The notes beneath the pieces were generated by a model. The model worked only from the letters and a program-made list of their open reading frames with translations. It was not told where the DNA came from and did no database searches. A stretch of DNA of 64,000 nucleotides from Bacillus sp. NP157 (GTDB lineage Bacteria > Pseudomonadota > Gammaproteobacteria > Xanthomonadales > Rhodanobacteraceae). Shown one piece after another: positions 51,787-60,270 of this stretch (position 1 is its first letter; the number at the start of each line of letters is the position of its first letter). Position numbers and translations under genes: made by a program. The stretch spans positions 186,001 to 250,000 of the forward strand of contig CP076546.1 of NCBI GenBank assembly GCA_018889975.1. Direction: 5' to 3'.

Positions 51787-53058
51787 ATGATTCGTGACAC
51801 CTCTGCCCAGGACCGCCTCGTCGAGGTTCGGCCCAGTCGCCACCGCAAGCTGCTGATCGCCGGTGGCGCGGTGGCCGTGCTTGTTGCCATCGGCTTCTCG
51901 GTGCCGAAGCTGGCCACGATGTTCTCGGCGGATAGCTCGGTCAGCGCCTCGCGCCTCACCTTCGGTACCGTCACCCGCGGCCCGTTCGTCCGCGACATCG
52001 CCGCCGAAGGCAAGGTCGTCGCCGCGGTGAGCCCGACCCTCTACGCACCGTACGGTGGTGCGGTGGTGCTCCAGGTCCACGCCGGTGACGTGGTGAAGAA
52101 AGGCCAGGTGCTGGCCATCGTCACCAGCCCGGAACTGACCAACAAGCTGGCCCAGGAACAGTCGGCCGCCGATGCCATGCAGGTCGAATACCTGCGCGCC
52201 CAGGTCGACGCCAAGAAGAAGCGCTCCGAACTGCAGAAGGCCTACGACAACGCGGTGGTCGACCAGACCGCGGCCGACCGCGACCTCAAGCGTTTCCAGG
52301 GTGCGTACGACAAGGGCGCCGTGATGACGGCCGACGTCGACAAGGCGAAGTCCGCGCTCGAGAAGGCCGCGATCACGCAGAAGCATGCGGCGACGGACCT
52401 CACCATGGACAACGACAGCCTGACCTTCGACATCCAGTCGAAGAAGCTCGCACACGATCGCCAGCTGCTGCTGGTGGAAGACCTCAAGCGCCAGGTCGAA
52501 GACCTCAACGTGAAGTCCCCGGTGGACGGCCAGGTCGGCCAGCTCTTCATCGCCGAGCGCGCTACGGTCGCCAAGGACGCGCAGCTGGTGAGCGTCATCG
52601 ACCTCACCGCGCTGGAAGTCGAAATGAAGGTGCCCGAAAGCTTCGCCCGCGACCTCGCCATCGGCATGCCGGGCGAGATCGCCGGCAACGGCAAGACCTG
52701 GAACGGCAAGGTCAGCGCCATCTCGCCGGAAGTCGTCAATGGCGAAGTCGCCGCCCGCCTGCGCTTCGACGGCGAATCGCCGCGCCAGCTGCGCCAGAGC
52801 CAGCGCCTCTCCGTCCGCATCCTGCTCGACCGCCGCGACAATGTGCTCACCGTGCAGCGTGGGTCGTTCGTCGACGAGAGCGCCGGCCGCTACGCCTACA
52901 TCGTGAACGACGGCATGGCCGATCGCCGCGACATCCGCGTCGGCGCCAGCAGCATCGACAAGGTCGAAATCCTCTCCGGCCTGAAGGAAGGCGACAAGAT
53001 CGTCATCTCCGGCGCCGACACCTTCGGCGATGCAAAGCATGTAGCGATAGCTCGTTAA
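51787..53058 (+). CDS. Membrane-fusion (HlyD/MacA-like) protein of the export operon
   Basis: A 423-residue periplasmic adaptor. One N-terminal membrane anchor (about 22-40, KLLIAGGAVAVLVAIGFSVP) precedes a split lipoyl domain (APYGGAVVLQVHAGDVVKKGQVLAIV, then VKSPVDGQVGQLF). A coiled-coil hairpin (about 110-230) lies in between, followed by beta-barrel and membrane-proximal domains. It should link the ABC permeases to an outer-membrane channel, which is not encoded here. AGGGAAG precedes ATG 51787; the longer frame would run through the sigma-54 promoter. First gene of an operon of eight transport genes and two regulators. Confidence 0.9.
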   Translation: MIRDTSAQDRLVEVRPSRHRKLLIAGGAVAVLVAIGFSVPKLATMFSADSSVSASRLTFGTVTRGPFVRDIAAEGKVVAAVSPTLYAPYGGAVVLQVHAGDVVKKGQVLAIVTSPELTNKLAQEQSAADAMQVEYLRAQVDAKKKRSELQKAYDNAVVDQTAADRDLKRFQGAYDKGAVMTADVDKAKSALEKAAITQKHAATDLTMDNDSLTFDIQSKKLAHDRQLLLVEDLKRQVEDLNVKSPVDGQVGQLFIAERATVAKDAQLVSVIDLTALEVEMKVPESFARDLAIGMPGEIAGNGKTWNGKVSAISPEVVNGEVAARLRFDGESPRQLRQSQRLSVRILLDRRDNVLTVQRGSFVDESAGRYAYIVNDGMADRRDIRVGASSIDKVEILSGLKEGDKIVISGADTFGDAKHVAIAR

Positions 53059-53128
53059 GCGTAAATCGTAAAGCGGTAGGTGGACGTTGCGCGCTGTTAC
53101 TGACTATTGACGTTTCACGCTTCACGCC
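53059..53128. repeat. Imperfect inverted repeat between the adaptor and ATPase genes
   Basis: GCGTAAATCGTAAAGCGGTA (53059-53078) pairs imperfectly with TGACGTTTCACGCTTCACGC (53108-53127). It may stabilise or partly terminate the mRNA between the first gene and the rest of the operon. Confidence 0.5.
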
Positions 53129-53160
53129 CTTGCCCCCTAAACCCTCGAAGTTCGTACGAA

Positions 53161-53173
53161 AGGAGCACCTCCT
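53161..53173 (+). promoter_or_regulatory. Ribosome site of the ABC ATPase inside a small inverted repeat
   Basis: AGGAG-CAC-CTCCT lies directly before ATG 53175, after the palindrome TTCGTACGAA. The CTCCT could pair with the AGGAG and partly hide the ribosome site. The three-base loop makes a stable hairpin uncertain. Confidence 0.4.
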
Positions 53174-53174
53174 A

Positions 53175-53888
53175 ATGCTAAAGATGACCCACCTCGCCAA
53201 GGTCTACCGCACGGAAGTCGTCGAGACCTATGCGCTTCGCGACTTCAACATCGACGTGAAGGAAGGCGAGTTCGTCGCCGTCACCGGTCCGTCGGGTTCG
53301 GGCAAGACCACCTTCCTCACCATCGCCGGGCTGCTCGAAACGTTCACCGGTGGCGAATACCACCTCGACGGCATTGAAGTCAGCCAGCTCAACGACAACG
53401 CCCGCTCGAAGATCCGCAACGAGAAGATCGGCTTCATCTTCCAGGCGTTCAACCTGATCCCCGACCTCAACGTGTTCGATAACGTGGAAGTGCCGTTGCG
53501 CTATCGCGGCATGAAGGCCGCCGAGCGCAAGCAGCGCATCATGGACGCGCTGGAGCGGGTCGGCCTCGCCTCGCGTGCGCGCCACTACCCGGCGGAACTG
53601 TCCGGCGGGCAGCAGCAGCGCGTCGCCATCGCCCGTGCCCTGGCCGGTTCGCCGCGCCTGCTGCTGGCCGACGAACCGACCGGCAACCTGGATACGCAGA
53701 TGGCCCGTGGCGTCATGGAGCTGCTGGAAGAGATCCACCGCGAGGGCGCGACCATCGTCATGGTGACCCATGACCCGGAGCTCGCCGCGCGCGCCCAGCG
53801 CAACGTGCACGTCATCGATGGCCAGGTCGTCGACCTGTCCGAAGAGCCGCGCTTCCACGCGCACAACCAGCACGTCGTCCGTTCCTGA
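53175..53888 (+). CDS. ABC transporter ATPase (MacB/LolD-type)
   Basis: A 237-residue ATPase with Walker A GPSGSGKTTFLTIAG, a Q-loop at GFIFQAFNLIPDLNVFDNVEVPL, signature LSGGQQQRVAIARALA, Walker B LLLADEPTGNLD and H-loop VTHDPELAARAQR. It belongs to the MacB/LolD/FtsE group that works with FtsX-type permeases. It is the only ATPase in the operon although six permeases follow. ATG 53175 gives the normal family start (MLKMTHLAKVYRT); the earlier frame start lies in the intergenic repeat. Confidence 0.93.
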   Translation: MLKMTHLAKVYRTEVVETYALRDFNIDVKEGEFVAVTGPSGSGKTTFLTIAGLLETFTGGEYHLDGIEVSQLNDNARSKIRNEKIGFIFQAFNLIPDLNVFDNVEVPLRYRGMKAAERKQRIMDALERVGLASRARHYPAELSGGQQQRVAIARALAGSPRLLLADEPTGNLDTQMARGVMELLEEIHREGATIVMVTHDPELAARAQRNVHVIDGQVVDLSEEPRFHAHNQHVVRS

Positions 53889-53916
53889 CCTGGCCTCATC
53901 GCCGAAGGTGGCACCC

Positions 53917-55224
53917 ATGTTCGCCTACTACCTCCAGCTCGGCCTGCGTAGCCTGCGCCGCAACCCGATGCTCACCGCACTGATGGTGATGGCCATCGGC
54001 TTCGGCGTGGCCGCGTCGATGACGACGTACTCAGTCTTCCGGGCGACGTCGCGCGATCCGATCCCGCAGAAGTCGCACGTGCTGTACAACACGCAGCTCG
54101 ATGCGTTCGGGCCGGAAAACATCGAGAAGGGCGAGCCACCGCCGGCGCTGAGCTACACCGATGCCACGGCGATCCTGCGCGCACACAAGGCGACCCGCCA
54201 GGCGATCATCTATCCGGTGAGCGTGTCGGTGATCCCGGACGAGCCGTCGCGGCTGCCGATGCGTGAAGGGGCATATGCCGCCGGCGCGGACATGTTCCCG
54301 ATGTTCGACGTGCCCTTCATCCAGGGCCAGGGCTGGACCCGCGACGACGACGAGAAACACGCCAGCGTGGTGGTCATCAACAAGGAACTGAACGAAAAGA
54401 TCTTCAACGGCGGCCAGAGCGTCGGCAAGCAGGTCAATCTCGATGGCCGGCTGTTCCGCGTGGTCGGCGTGATCGACAACTGGGCGCCGCAGCCGGTGTT
54501 CTTCGACGTCCCGAACACGGGCGGTTTCGACGAAGGCGCGGCGGTGTTCATCCCGTTCACCCGCGCCATCGACATCCAGCTGTCCACCGCCGGCAACAAC
54601 AACTGCGTGAAGGAGCCCGCGCCGGGCTGGGACGGTTACCTGCATTCGGAGTGCATCTGGCTGGCCCTGTGGAGCGAGATGGGCTCGCAGTCGGAAGTCG
54701 ACGCCTACCGCAACTACCTCAATGGATACGCCGCCGAACAGCAGCGTGCCGGCCGCTGGAACTGGGCGCCGAACGTGAAGGTGCGCAACGTCGTGGACTG
54801 GCTCGACGTGCAGAAGGTCGTGCCGCCGGAATCGCAGGTTTCGCTGATCGTCTCGTTGGGCTTCCTGGTCATCTGCCTGGTCAACACCGTGGGCCTGCTG
54901 CTGGCGAAATTCCTGCGCCGCGCCCCGGAGATCGGCGTACGCCGTGCGCTGGGTGCATCGCGCAGCCACATCTACGCACAGTTCCTGATCGAGGCGGGCG
55001 CGGTCGGCGTGGCGGGTGGCCTGCTCGGCCTGGTCCTGACCGGGCTGGGCATCCTCGGCACGAAGCTGGTTTTTCCCGAAAATATCTCCCGGCTTGCCAC
55101 CGTCGACCCCGTACTGATCCTGCTCACCCTGGCGACGTCGATCGCCGCCTCGGTGATCGCGGCGTTCTATCCCACGTGGCGCGCCGCACAGGTGCAGCCG
55201 GCGTGGCAGCTGAAGTCCAATTGA
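53917..55224 (+). CDS. MacB/FtsX-type permease, pair 1, type A
   Basis: A 435-residue permease. One N-terminal membrane helix (LRRNPMLTALMVMAIGFGVAASM, about 18-40) precedes a large periplasmic MacB-PCD-like domain (MFPMFDVPFIQGQGW, GGQSVGKQVNLDGRLFRVVGVI). Three C-terminal FtsX helices follow, starting near SLGFLVICLVNTVGLLLAKFLRR, then EIGVRRALGASRSHIYAQFLIEAG. It is closely related to the type A genes at 56478 and 58962. ATG 53917 follows AAGGTGG. It probably forms a heterodimer with the type B permease that starts 13 bases after its stop. Confidence 0.9.
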   Translation: MFAYYLQLGLRSLRRNPMLTALMVMAIGFGVAASMTTYSVFRATSRDPIPQKSHVLYNTQLDAFGPENIEKGEPPPALSYTDATAILRAHKATRQAIIYPVSVSVIPDEPSRLPMREGAYAAGADMFPMFDVPFIQGQGWTRDDDEKHASVVVINKELNEKIFNGGQSVGKQVNLDGRLFRVVGVIDNWAPQPVFFDVPNTGGFDEGAAVFIPFTRAIDIQLSTAGNNNCVKEPAPGWDGYLHSECIWLALWSEMGSQSEVDAYRNYLNGYAAEQQRAGRWNWAPNVKVRNVVDWLDVQKVVPPESQVSLIVSLGFLVICLVNTVGLLLAKFLRRAPEIGVRRALGASRSHIYAQFLIEAGAVGVAGGLLGLVLTGLGILGTKLVFPENISRLATVDPVLILLTLATSIAASVIAAFYPTWRAAQVQPAWQLKSN

Positions 55225-55237
55225 AGGCGCGCGGACC

Positions 55238-56458
55238 ATGAACCTGCAGATCAAGCCTATCCTCGCCGCATTGCGCCGCCACAAGGCGGGCACCATCCTC
55301 ATCGCGCTGCAGATCGCGCTGACTCTGGCCATCGTCTGCAATGCCCTGTTCATCGTGCACCAGCGCATCGAGCGCGTGCACCGCACCACGGGCATGGACG
55401 AGACCAACCTGGTCATCCTGCAGAACCGCTACGTGGGTACGCCCACGTCGTTCATCCCGCAGATGAAGACCGACGTCGAGGCGCTGCGTAACCTGCCGGG
55501 GGTCGAGTCGGCCTATGCCACCAACGCCTACCCGTTGCGCCGCGGCGGATGGTCCACCGGCATCCAGACCGAGCCGGACAAGACCAAGGACAGCCTGCCC
55601 AGCGCGCTGTACTTCGTCGACGAGCAGGCGCTGAAGACGCTCGGCGTGAAGCTCCTGGCCGGGCGTAACTTCAACCCGTCCGAAGTGGTGGTGGTGGGTC
55701 CGCAGACCACGCCGGCACCGCCGCAGGTGATCATCACCAAGGCCATCGCCGACAAGCTGTTCCCCAAGGGGGATGCGCTGGGCAAGACGATCTATTACTC
55801 GAAGGGCAAGCCCTCGACCATCATTGGCATCGTCGAAAAGCTGACCGTGCCCTGGATCGACTTCGACCACATGGATAACGTGACGCTGATGCCGGTGCGA
55901 TTCGACAGTGGCTACCAGCAGTTCCTCGTCCGCACCAAGCCGGGCCAGCAGGATGCGGTGTTCAAGGCTGCGCCGACGGCCCTGTACGCCACCAACCGGA
56001 TGCGCGTCCTGCCCGAGAAGTACGGTGTGCGCACCTTTGAGACCGTCCGTGCCACCGCCTATGAAGCCGACCGTGGGATGGCGATCCTGATGACCGTGGT
56101 CTGCGGCGTGCTGCTGGCCATCACCGCCGCGGGCATCGTCGGCCTGTCCAGCTTCTGGGTCGGCCAGCGCCGCAAGCAGATCGGCGTCCGCCGCGCACTG
56201 GGCGCACGCCGTTCCGACATCCTCAGCTATTTCATGACCGAAAACTTCCTGATCGCGTTGGGCGGCGTCATCGTCGGCACGGTCCTGGCGGTGGGCCTGA
56301 GCCAGTGGATGTTCACGCATTTCGAAATGCAGCGCTTGTCGTTCACCTACGTGCTGGTCGGCGTCGTCCTGCTCCTCGCGCTGGGCCAGGCGGCCGTCTT
56401 CGCGCCGGCGCTGCGTGCCTCGAAAGTGTCCCCCGTGGAAGCGACGCGCAGCGTCTGA
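55238..56458 (+). CDS. MacB/FtsX-type permease, pair 1, type B
   Basis: A 406-residue permease starting MNLQIKPILAALRRHKAGTI, with a first membrane helix ILIALQIALTLAIVCNALFIV. The periplasmic domain contains LKTLGVKLLAGRNF and KLFPKGDALGKTIYYSKGKPSTIIGIV. Three C-terminal helices surround GLSSFWVGQRRKQIGVRRALGARRSDILSYFMTENF, and the end PVEATRSV is shared with the other type B genes. The ATG lies 13 bases after the type A stop. Confidence 0.9.
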   Translation: MNLQIKPILAALRRHKAGTILIALQIALTLAIVCNALFIVHQRIERVHRTTGMDETNLVILQNRYVGTPTSFIPQMKTDVEALRNLPGVESAYATNAYPLRRGGWSTGIQTEPDKTKDSLPSALYFVDEQALKTLGVKLLAGRNFNPSEVVVVGPQTTPAPPQVIITKAIADKLFPKGDALGKTIYYSKGKPSTIIGIVEKLTVPWIDFDHMDNVTLMPVRFDSGYQQFLVRTKPGQQDAVFKAAPTALYATNRMRVLPEKYGVRTFETVRATAYEADRGMAILMTVVCGVLLAITAAGIVGLSSFWVGQRRKQIGVRRALGARRSDILSYFMTENFLIALGGVIVGTVLAVGLSQWMFTHFEMQRLSFTYVLVGVVLLLALGQAAVFAPALRASKVSPVEATRSV

Positions 56459-56477
56459 TTCGCACTAAGGAGCGGTG

Positions 56478-57785
56478 ATGTTTGGTTATTACCTTGAGTT
56501 GGCCTTGCGCAGCCTGAAGCGCGGCAAGGCCCTCACGGCACTGATGGTGCTGGCGGTGGCGATGGGCATTGGCGCGTGCATGACGACCCTGACCGTCCTG
56601 CACGTGGTCTCGGGTGATCCCTTGCCGTCGAAGAGCCACCAGCTGTTCTACCCGCAGCTGGAGCCGCGCGACGAAGACAATCAGATATACGCATCGGGCG
56701 AGCCGCCCGAGCAGGTGTCCTGGGTCGATGGCATGAACCTGATGCGTGCACACCGGGCCGATCGCCAGGTGCTCATGACCGGTGGCATGTCGCCAGTGCA
56801 GCCCATCGACGGTTCGCTGGATCCGTTCTTCGCACACGCCCGGATGACCACGGCCGACTTCTTCCCAATGTTCGACGTGCCGTTCCATTTTGGCCGTGGC
56901 TGGTCGGCAGCCGACGACGAGGATCGTGCGCGCGTGGTGGTGCTCAGCCACGACATGAATGACCGGCTGTTCCACGGCGAAGACAGCACGGGGCGCACGG
57001 TCCGCTTCAATGGCAAGGAGCTGCGCGTGGTCGGCGTGCTGGAGCCGTGGCGTCCCCATCCGCACTTCTACGACCTCAATACGGGCAGCTACGCCGATAC
57101 CGAAGAGGTTTTCCTGCCACTTTCGACCGGGCGTGCCATCCACGTGCAGCGCGCCGGTTCGCGTGATTGCTGGGGGCAGGGCAAGGCCGTGGAAGACCAG
57201 CTGGAAGCCGCGAACTGCACGTGGCTGCAGCTATGGGTGCAGATCAACGACCCGGCGAAGGTCGCCGACTACAAGGCATTCCTAACGCACTATTCGGACG
57301 AACAGCGCGCGGCGGGCCGGTTCAAGCTGCCGACAAACGTGCGCCTGCGCAATGTCGTGGAGTGGCTGGAATTCCAGCGCGTGGTGCCCAGCGACGTGCG
57401 TCTGCAGGTATGGCTGGCGCTCGGCTTCTTCGTGGTCTGCCTGGTCAATACCGTGGGGCTGATGCTGGCCAAGTTCATGCGTCGCTCGGGCGAGGTCGGC
57501 GTGCGCCGCGCGCTCGGTGCTTCGCGCCGCGCGGTTTTTGCCCAGTTGCTGACCGAGGCCGGCATCGTCGGCCTCGCGGGCGGCTTGCTGGGCATGTTGT
57601 TCGCACTGGGCGGCCTGTGGCTGGTACGGCAGCAACCCGATCAGTACGCATCGCTTGCGCACCTGGACCTGACGATGCTGGCGACGACCTTCGCGATGGC
57701 GATCGTTGCCACGGTCTTCGCCGGGCTACTTCCGGCGTGGCGCGCGTGCCAGGTCACTCCCGCCCTCCAATTGAAGAGCTCGTGA
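56478..57785 (+). CDS. MacB/FtsX-type permease, pair 2, type A
   Basis: A 435-residue permease (MFGYYLELALRSLKRGKALTAL, then VLAVAMGIGACMTTLTVLHVVSGDPLP). The periplasmic part has FFPMFDVPFHFGRGW, and the FtsX end has LGFFVVCLVNTVGLMLAKFMRRSGEVGVRRALGASRRAVFAQLLTEAG. AAGGAG is about five bases before ATG 56478; GTG 56475 is an alternative giving one extra residue. It is very similar to the type A gene of pair 3 and less so to pair 1. The stop overlaps the next start as TGATG. Confidence 0.9.
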   Translation: MFGYYLELALRSLKRGKALTALMVLAVAMGIGACMTTLTVLHVVSGDPLPSKSHQLFYPQLEPRDEDNQIYASGEPPEQVSWVDGMNLMRAHRADRQVLMTGGMSPVQPIDGSLDPFFAHARMTTADFFPMFDVPFHFGRGWSAADDEDRARVVVLSHDMNDRLFHGEDSTGRTVRFNGKELRVVGVLEPWRPHPHFYDLNTGSYADTEEVFLPLSTGRAIHVQRAGSRDCWGQGKAVEDQLEAANCTWLQLWVQINDPAKVADYKAFLTHYSDEQRAAGRFKLPTNVRLRNVVEWLEFQRVVPSDVRLQVWLALGFFVVCLVNTVGLMLAKFMRRSGEVGVRRALGASRRAVFAQLLTEAGIVGLAGGLLGMLFALGGLWLVRQQPDQYASLAHLDLTMLATTFAMAIVATVFAGLLPAWRACQVTPALQLKSS

Positions 57786-58972
57786 TGCTGGAAATCCGCC
57801 CCATACTCTCGACCCTTCGCCGGCACAAGGTGACCGCGATGCTGCTCGTGCTGGAAATCGCCCTGACCTGCGCCATCGTGTGCAATGCGGTGTTCCTGGT
57901 GCGCGAGCGACTCGACTGGATCCATATCAGCAGCGGCATCGACGAAGCGAACATCGTGCAGGTCCGGCCGGTCAACGTCGACGGCGATGCGTCCGGCACC
58001 CACGCCCGTGCGCAAGCGACCGCCGCGGCGCTGCGCGAGCTGCCCGGCGTGGCCTCGGTGTCGCTGGTCAACCAGGTGCCGCTGGGCAACGAGTCCTGGA
58101 ACTCCGGGATCAAGCTCGATCGCGAGATTGCCAAGCCGGCGATGCACGTCACCACCTATTACGGCGAACACCTGATCGACACGCTCGGCCTGCAGCTCGT
58201 CGCCGGCCGCGATTTCACGGACAGCGAGTACGCCTGGTTCGACGACGTGGTGATCGTCACCGAGTTCATGGCGCAGCGGCTGTTCAAGGGCAACGCCCTG
58301 GGCAAGACGATCTGGTACGGCGACGAGCCGCTGCGGATCATCGGCGTGGTGCGTAACGTCGTGCGCCCGAGCACGGACGATCGGGACGTGGTCTACGGCA
58401 GCGTCATCATGCCGATCCGCATGGTCGAATCGATGGGCGCAAGCTATGTGTTGCGCACGAAGCCGGGGCAGGCCGCCTCGGTGGTGAACGCGGCCGCGGC
58501 GACCCTGCGTGGGCTTGATCCCAACCGGGTCATCATGCAGAAGCGCACCTTCGCCGAGATTCGCAAGGCCTACTTCGCCAGCGACCGCGCCATGGCCAAC
58601 CTCCTCGTTGGCGTGTGCCTGGCGCTGCTGATCGTCACCGCCCTGGGCATCGTCGGCCTCGGTAGCTTCTGGGTCTCGCAACGCCGCCGCCAGATCGGCG
58701 TGCGGCGTGCGCTTGGCGCGACGCGGCGCGACGTGCTGCGCTATTTCCAGACCGAGAACTTCCTGCTCGCCACCATGGGCATCGCCCTGGGCATGGTGCT
58801 GGCCTACGCCATCAACATCGTGCTGATGGTTCACTACGAATTGCCACGGTTGCCCTTCGCCTACCTGCCGCTGGGCGCGGTGATCCTCTGGCTGCTCGGC
58901 CAGGCGGCGGTGTTCGCGCCGGCCTACAGGGCGTCGAACGTACCGCCCGTGGAGGCCACGCGTGGCAACTGA
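57785..58972 (+). CDS. MacB/FtsX-type permease, pair 2, type B
   Basis: A 395-residue permease: MLEIRPILSTLRRHKVTAML, membrane helix LVLEIALTCAIVCNAVFLV, LIDTLGLQLVAGRDF, and the FtsX block GLGSFWVSQRRRQIGVRRALGATRRDVLRYFQTENFLLATMGIALGMVLAYAINIVL. It shares long near-identical stretches with the type B gene of pair 3 (60271), pointing to recent duplication. ATG 57785 overlaps the type A stop; the longer open frame lies inside that gene. Its 3' end overlaps the next gene by 11 bases. Confidence 0.9.
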   Translation: MLEIRPILSTLRRHKVTAMLLVLEIALTCAIVCNAVFLVRERLDWIHISSGIDEANIVQVRPVNVDGDASGTHARAQATAAALRELPGVASVSLVNQVPLGNESWNSGIKLDREIAKPAMHVTTYYGEHLIDTLGLQLVAGRDFTDSEYAWFDDVVIVTEFMAQRLFKGNALGKTIWYGDEPLRIIGVVRNVVRPSTDDRDVVYGSVIMPIRMVESMGASYVLRTKPGQAASVVNAAAATLRGLDPNRVIMQKRTFAEIRKAYFASDRAMANLLVGVCLALLIVTALGIVGLGSFWVSQRRRQIGVRRALGATRRDVLRYFQTENFLLATMGIALGMVLAYAINIVLMVHYELPRLPFAYLPLGAVILWLLGQAAVFAPAYRASNVPPVEATRGN

Positions 58973-60269
58973 ACCGGGTTACCACCTTGAGATGGCCGTG
59001 CGCAGCCTGCGTCGCAACCCGGTCCTGACCGCGCTGATGGTCCTCGCCGTCGCACTGGGCATCGGTGCGTGCATGACGACGCTCACCGCACTGCACGTGT
59101 TGAGCGGCGATCCGCTGCCCGGGCGCAGCGACCACCTCTACACGCCACGGATCGAAGCCCGCTCGGCCGGGGGCGGCGAGACGGTGCTGCCGTTCCTGCT
59201 GACCTGGACCGATGGCATGGCGCTGCTCCACGCCGGCCGTGCGACCCACCAGGCGGTCATGGTCGGCGGCGCGGCGACGATCCATCCGGCCGATCCGTCG
59301 ACCGATGCGTTCCTTACGTCGGCGCAATACACCAGCGCCGATTTCTTTCCCATGTTCGAGGTGCCGATGCAGTTCGGCCAGGCCTGGGCCGGCGCCGAGG
59401 ACGAAAGCCATGCGCGCGTCGCGGTGATCAGCGATGCGCTCAACATGCGTCTGTTTGCCGGCGAAAACAGCGTCGGTCGTTCGATCCAGGTCAACGATGC
59501 GTCCTTCCGCATCGTCGGCGTGATGCTGCCGTGGCGGCCCGTGCCGCACTTCTACAACCTGGACACCGGCGATTTCGCCAAGGCGGAAGACGTCCTGGTG
59601 CCGCTGACGTCGGCGCGCGACGCCCACCTGCCGCGCAACGGCGGCATCGAGTGCTGGGCCGGTGGAAGTGGTGACGAAGAAAACATGGAAACGGCGCCGT
59701 GCGTCTGGCTGACAGTCTGGGTCCAGCTGGACGATGCCGCCGCCGTGAAGGCCTACCAGGCCTTCCTCGACGGCTACTCGCGCGAGCAGCACGCCGCGGG
59801 GCGCTTCGACCAGCTGCAGCCGGCCGCGCTGTCGAGCGTCAAGGCGCTGTTGGCCGAACGCCAGGTGGTTCCCAGCGACGTCCGCCTGCAGTTCTGGCTG
59901 GCGTCCGCGTTTTTCGTGGTCTGCCTGGTCAACACGGTGGGGCTGATGCTGGCCAAGTTCATGCGCCGTGCCGGTGAACTCGGTGTCCGGCGCGCGCTGG
60001 GTGCGTCGCGCGGCGACATCTTTGCGCAGCTGCTGGCGGAAGCCGCCATGATCGGCCTCGCCGGTGGGCTGCTCGGCCTCGGCTTCGCATGGCTCGGGCT
60101 GATGCTGGTCCGGATCAATCCCGATCGCAGCGCCCAGCTGGCGCACCTGGACCCGACCATGCTGGCGACGACCTTCGTCCTTTCGGTGGTGGCGGCGACG
60201 CTTGCGGGGTTGTTCCCTGCATGGCGCGTTTGTCAGGTACCGCCCGGCCTCCACCTGAAGGTCCAGTGA
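58962..60269 (+). CDS. MacB/FtsX-type permease, pair 3, type A
   Basis: A 435-residue permease: YHLEMAVRSLRRNPVLTALMVLAVALGIGACMTTLTALHVLSGDPLPG, FFPMFEVPMQFGQAW, then AFFVVCLVNTVGLMLAKFMRRAGELGVRRALGASRGDIFAQLLAEAA. The GTG start at 58962 lies inside the end of the previous gene (11-base overlap). The N-terminus aligns with the other type A genes with only a few extra residues. The next gene starts two bases after its stop codon. Confidence 0.9.
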   Translation: MATEPGYHLEMAVRSLRRNPVLTALMVLAVALGIGACMTTLTALHVLSGDPLPGRSDHLYTPRIEARSAGGGETVLPFLLTWTDGMALLHAGRATHQAVMVGGAATIHPADPSTDAFLTSAQYTSADFFPMFEVPMQFGQAWAGAEDESHARVAVISDALNMRLFAGENSVGRSIQVNDASFRIVGVMLPWRPVPHFYNLDTGDFAKAEDVLVPLTSARDAHLPRNGGIECWAGGSGDEENMETAPCVWLTVWVQLDDAAAVKAYQAFLDGYSREQHAAGRFDQLQPAALSSVKALLAERQVVPSDVRLQFWLASAFFVVCLVNTVGLMLAKFMRRAGELGVRRALGASRGDIFAQLLAEAAMIGLAGGLLGLGFAWLGLMLVRINPDRSAQLAHLDPTMLATTFVLSVVAATLAGLFPAWRVCQVPPGLHLKVQ

Positions 60270-60270
60270 C

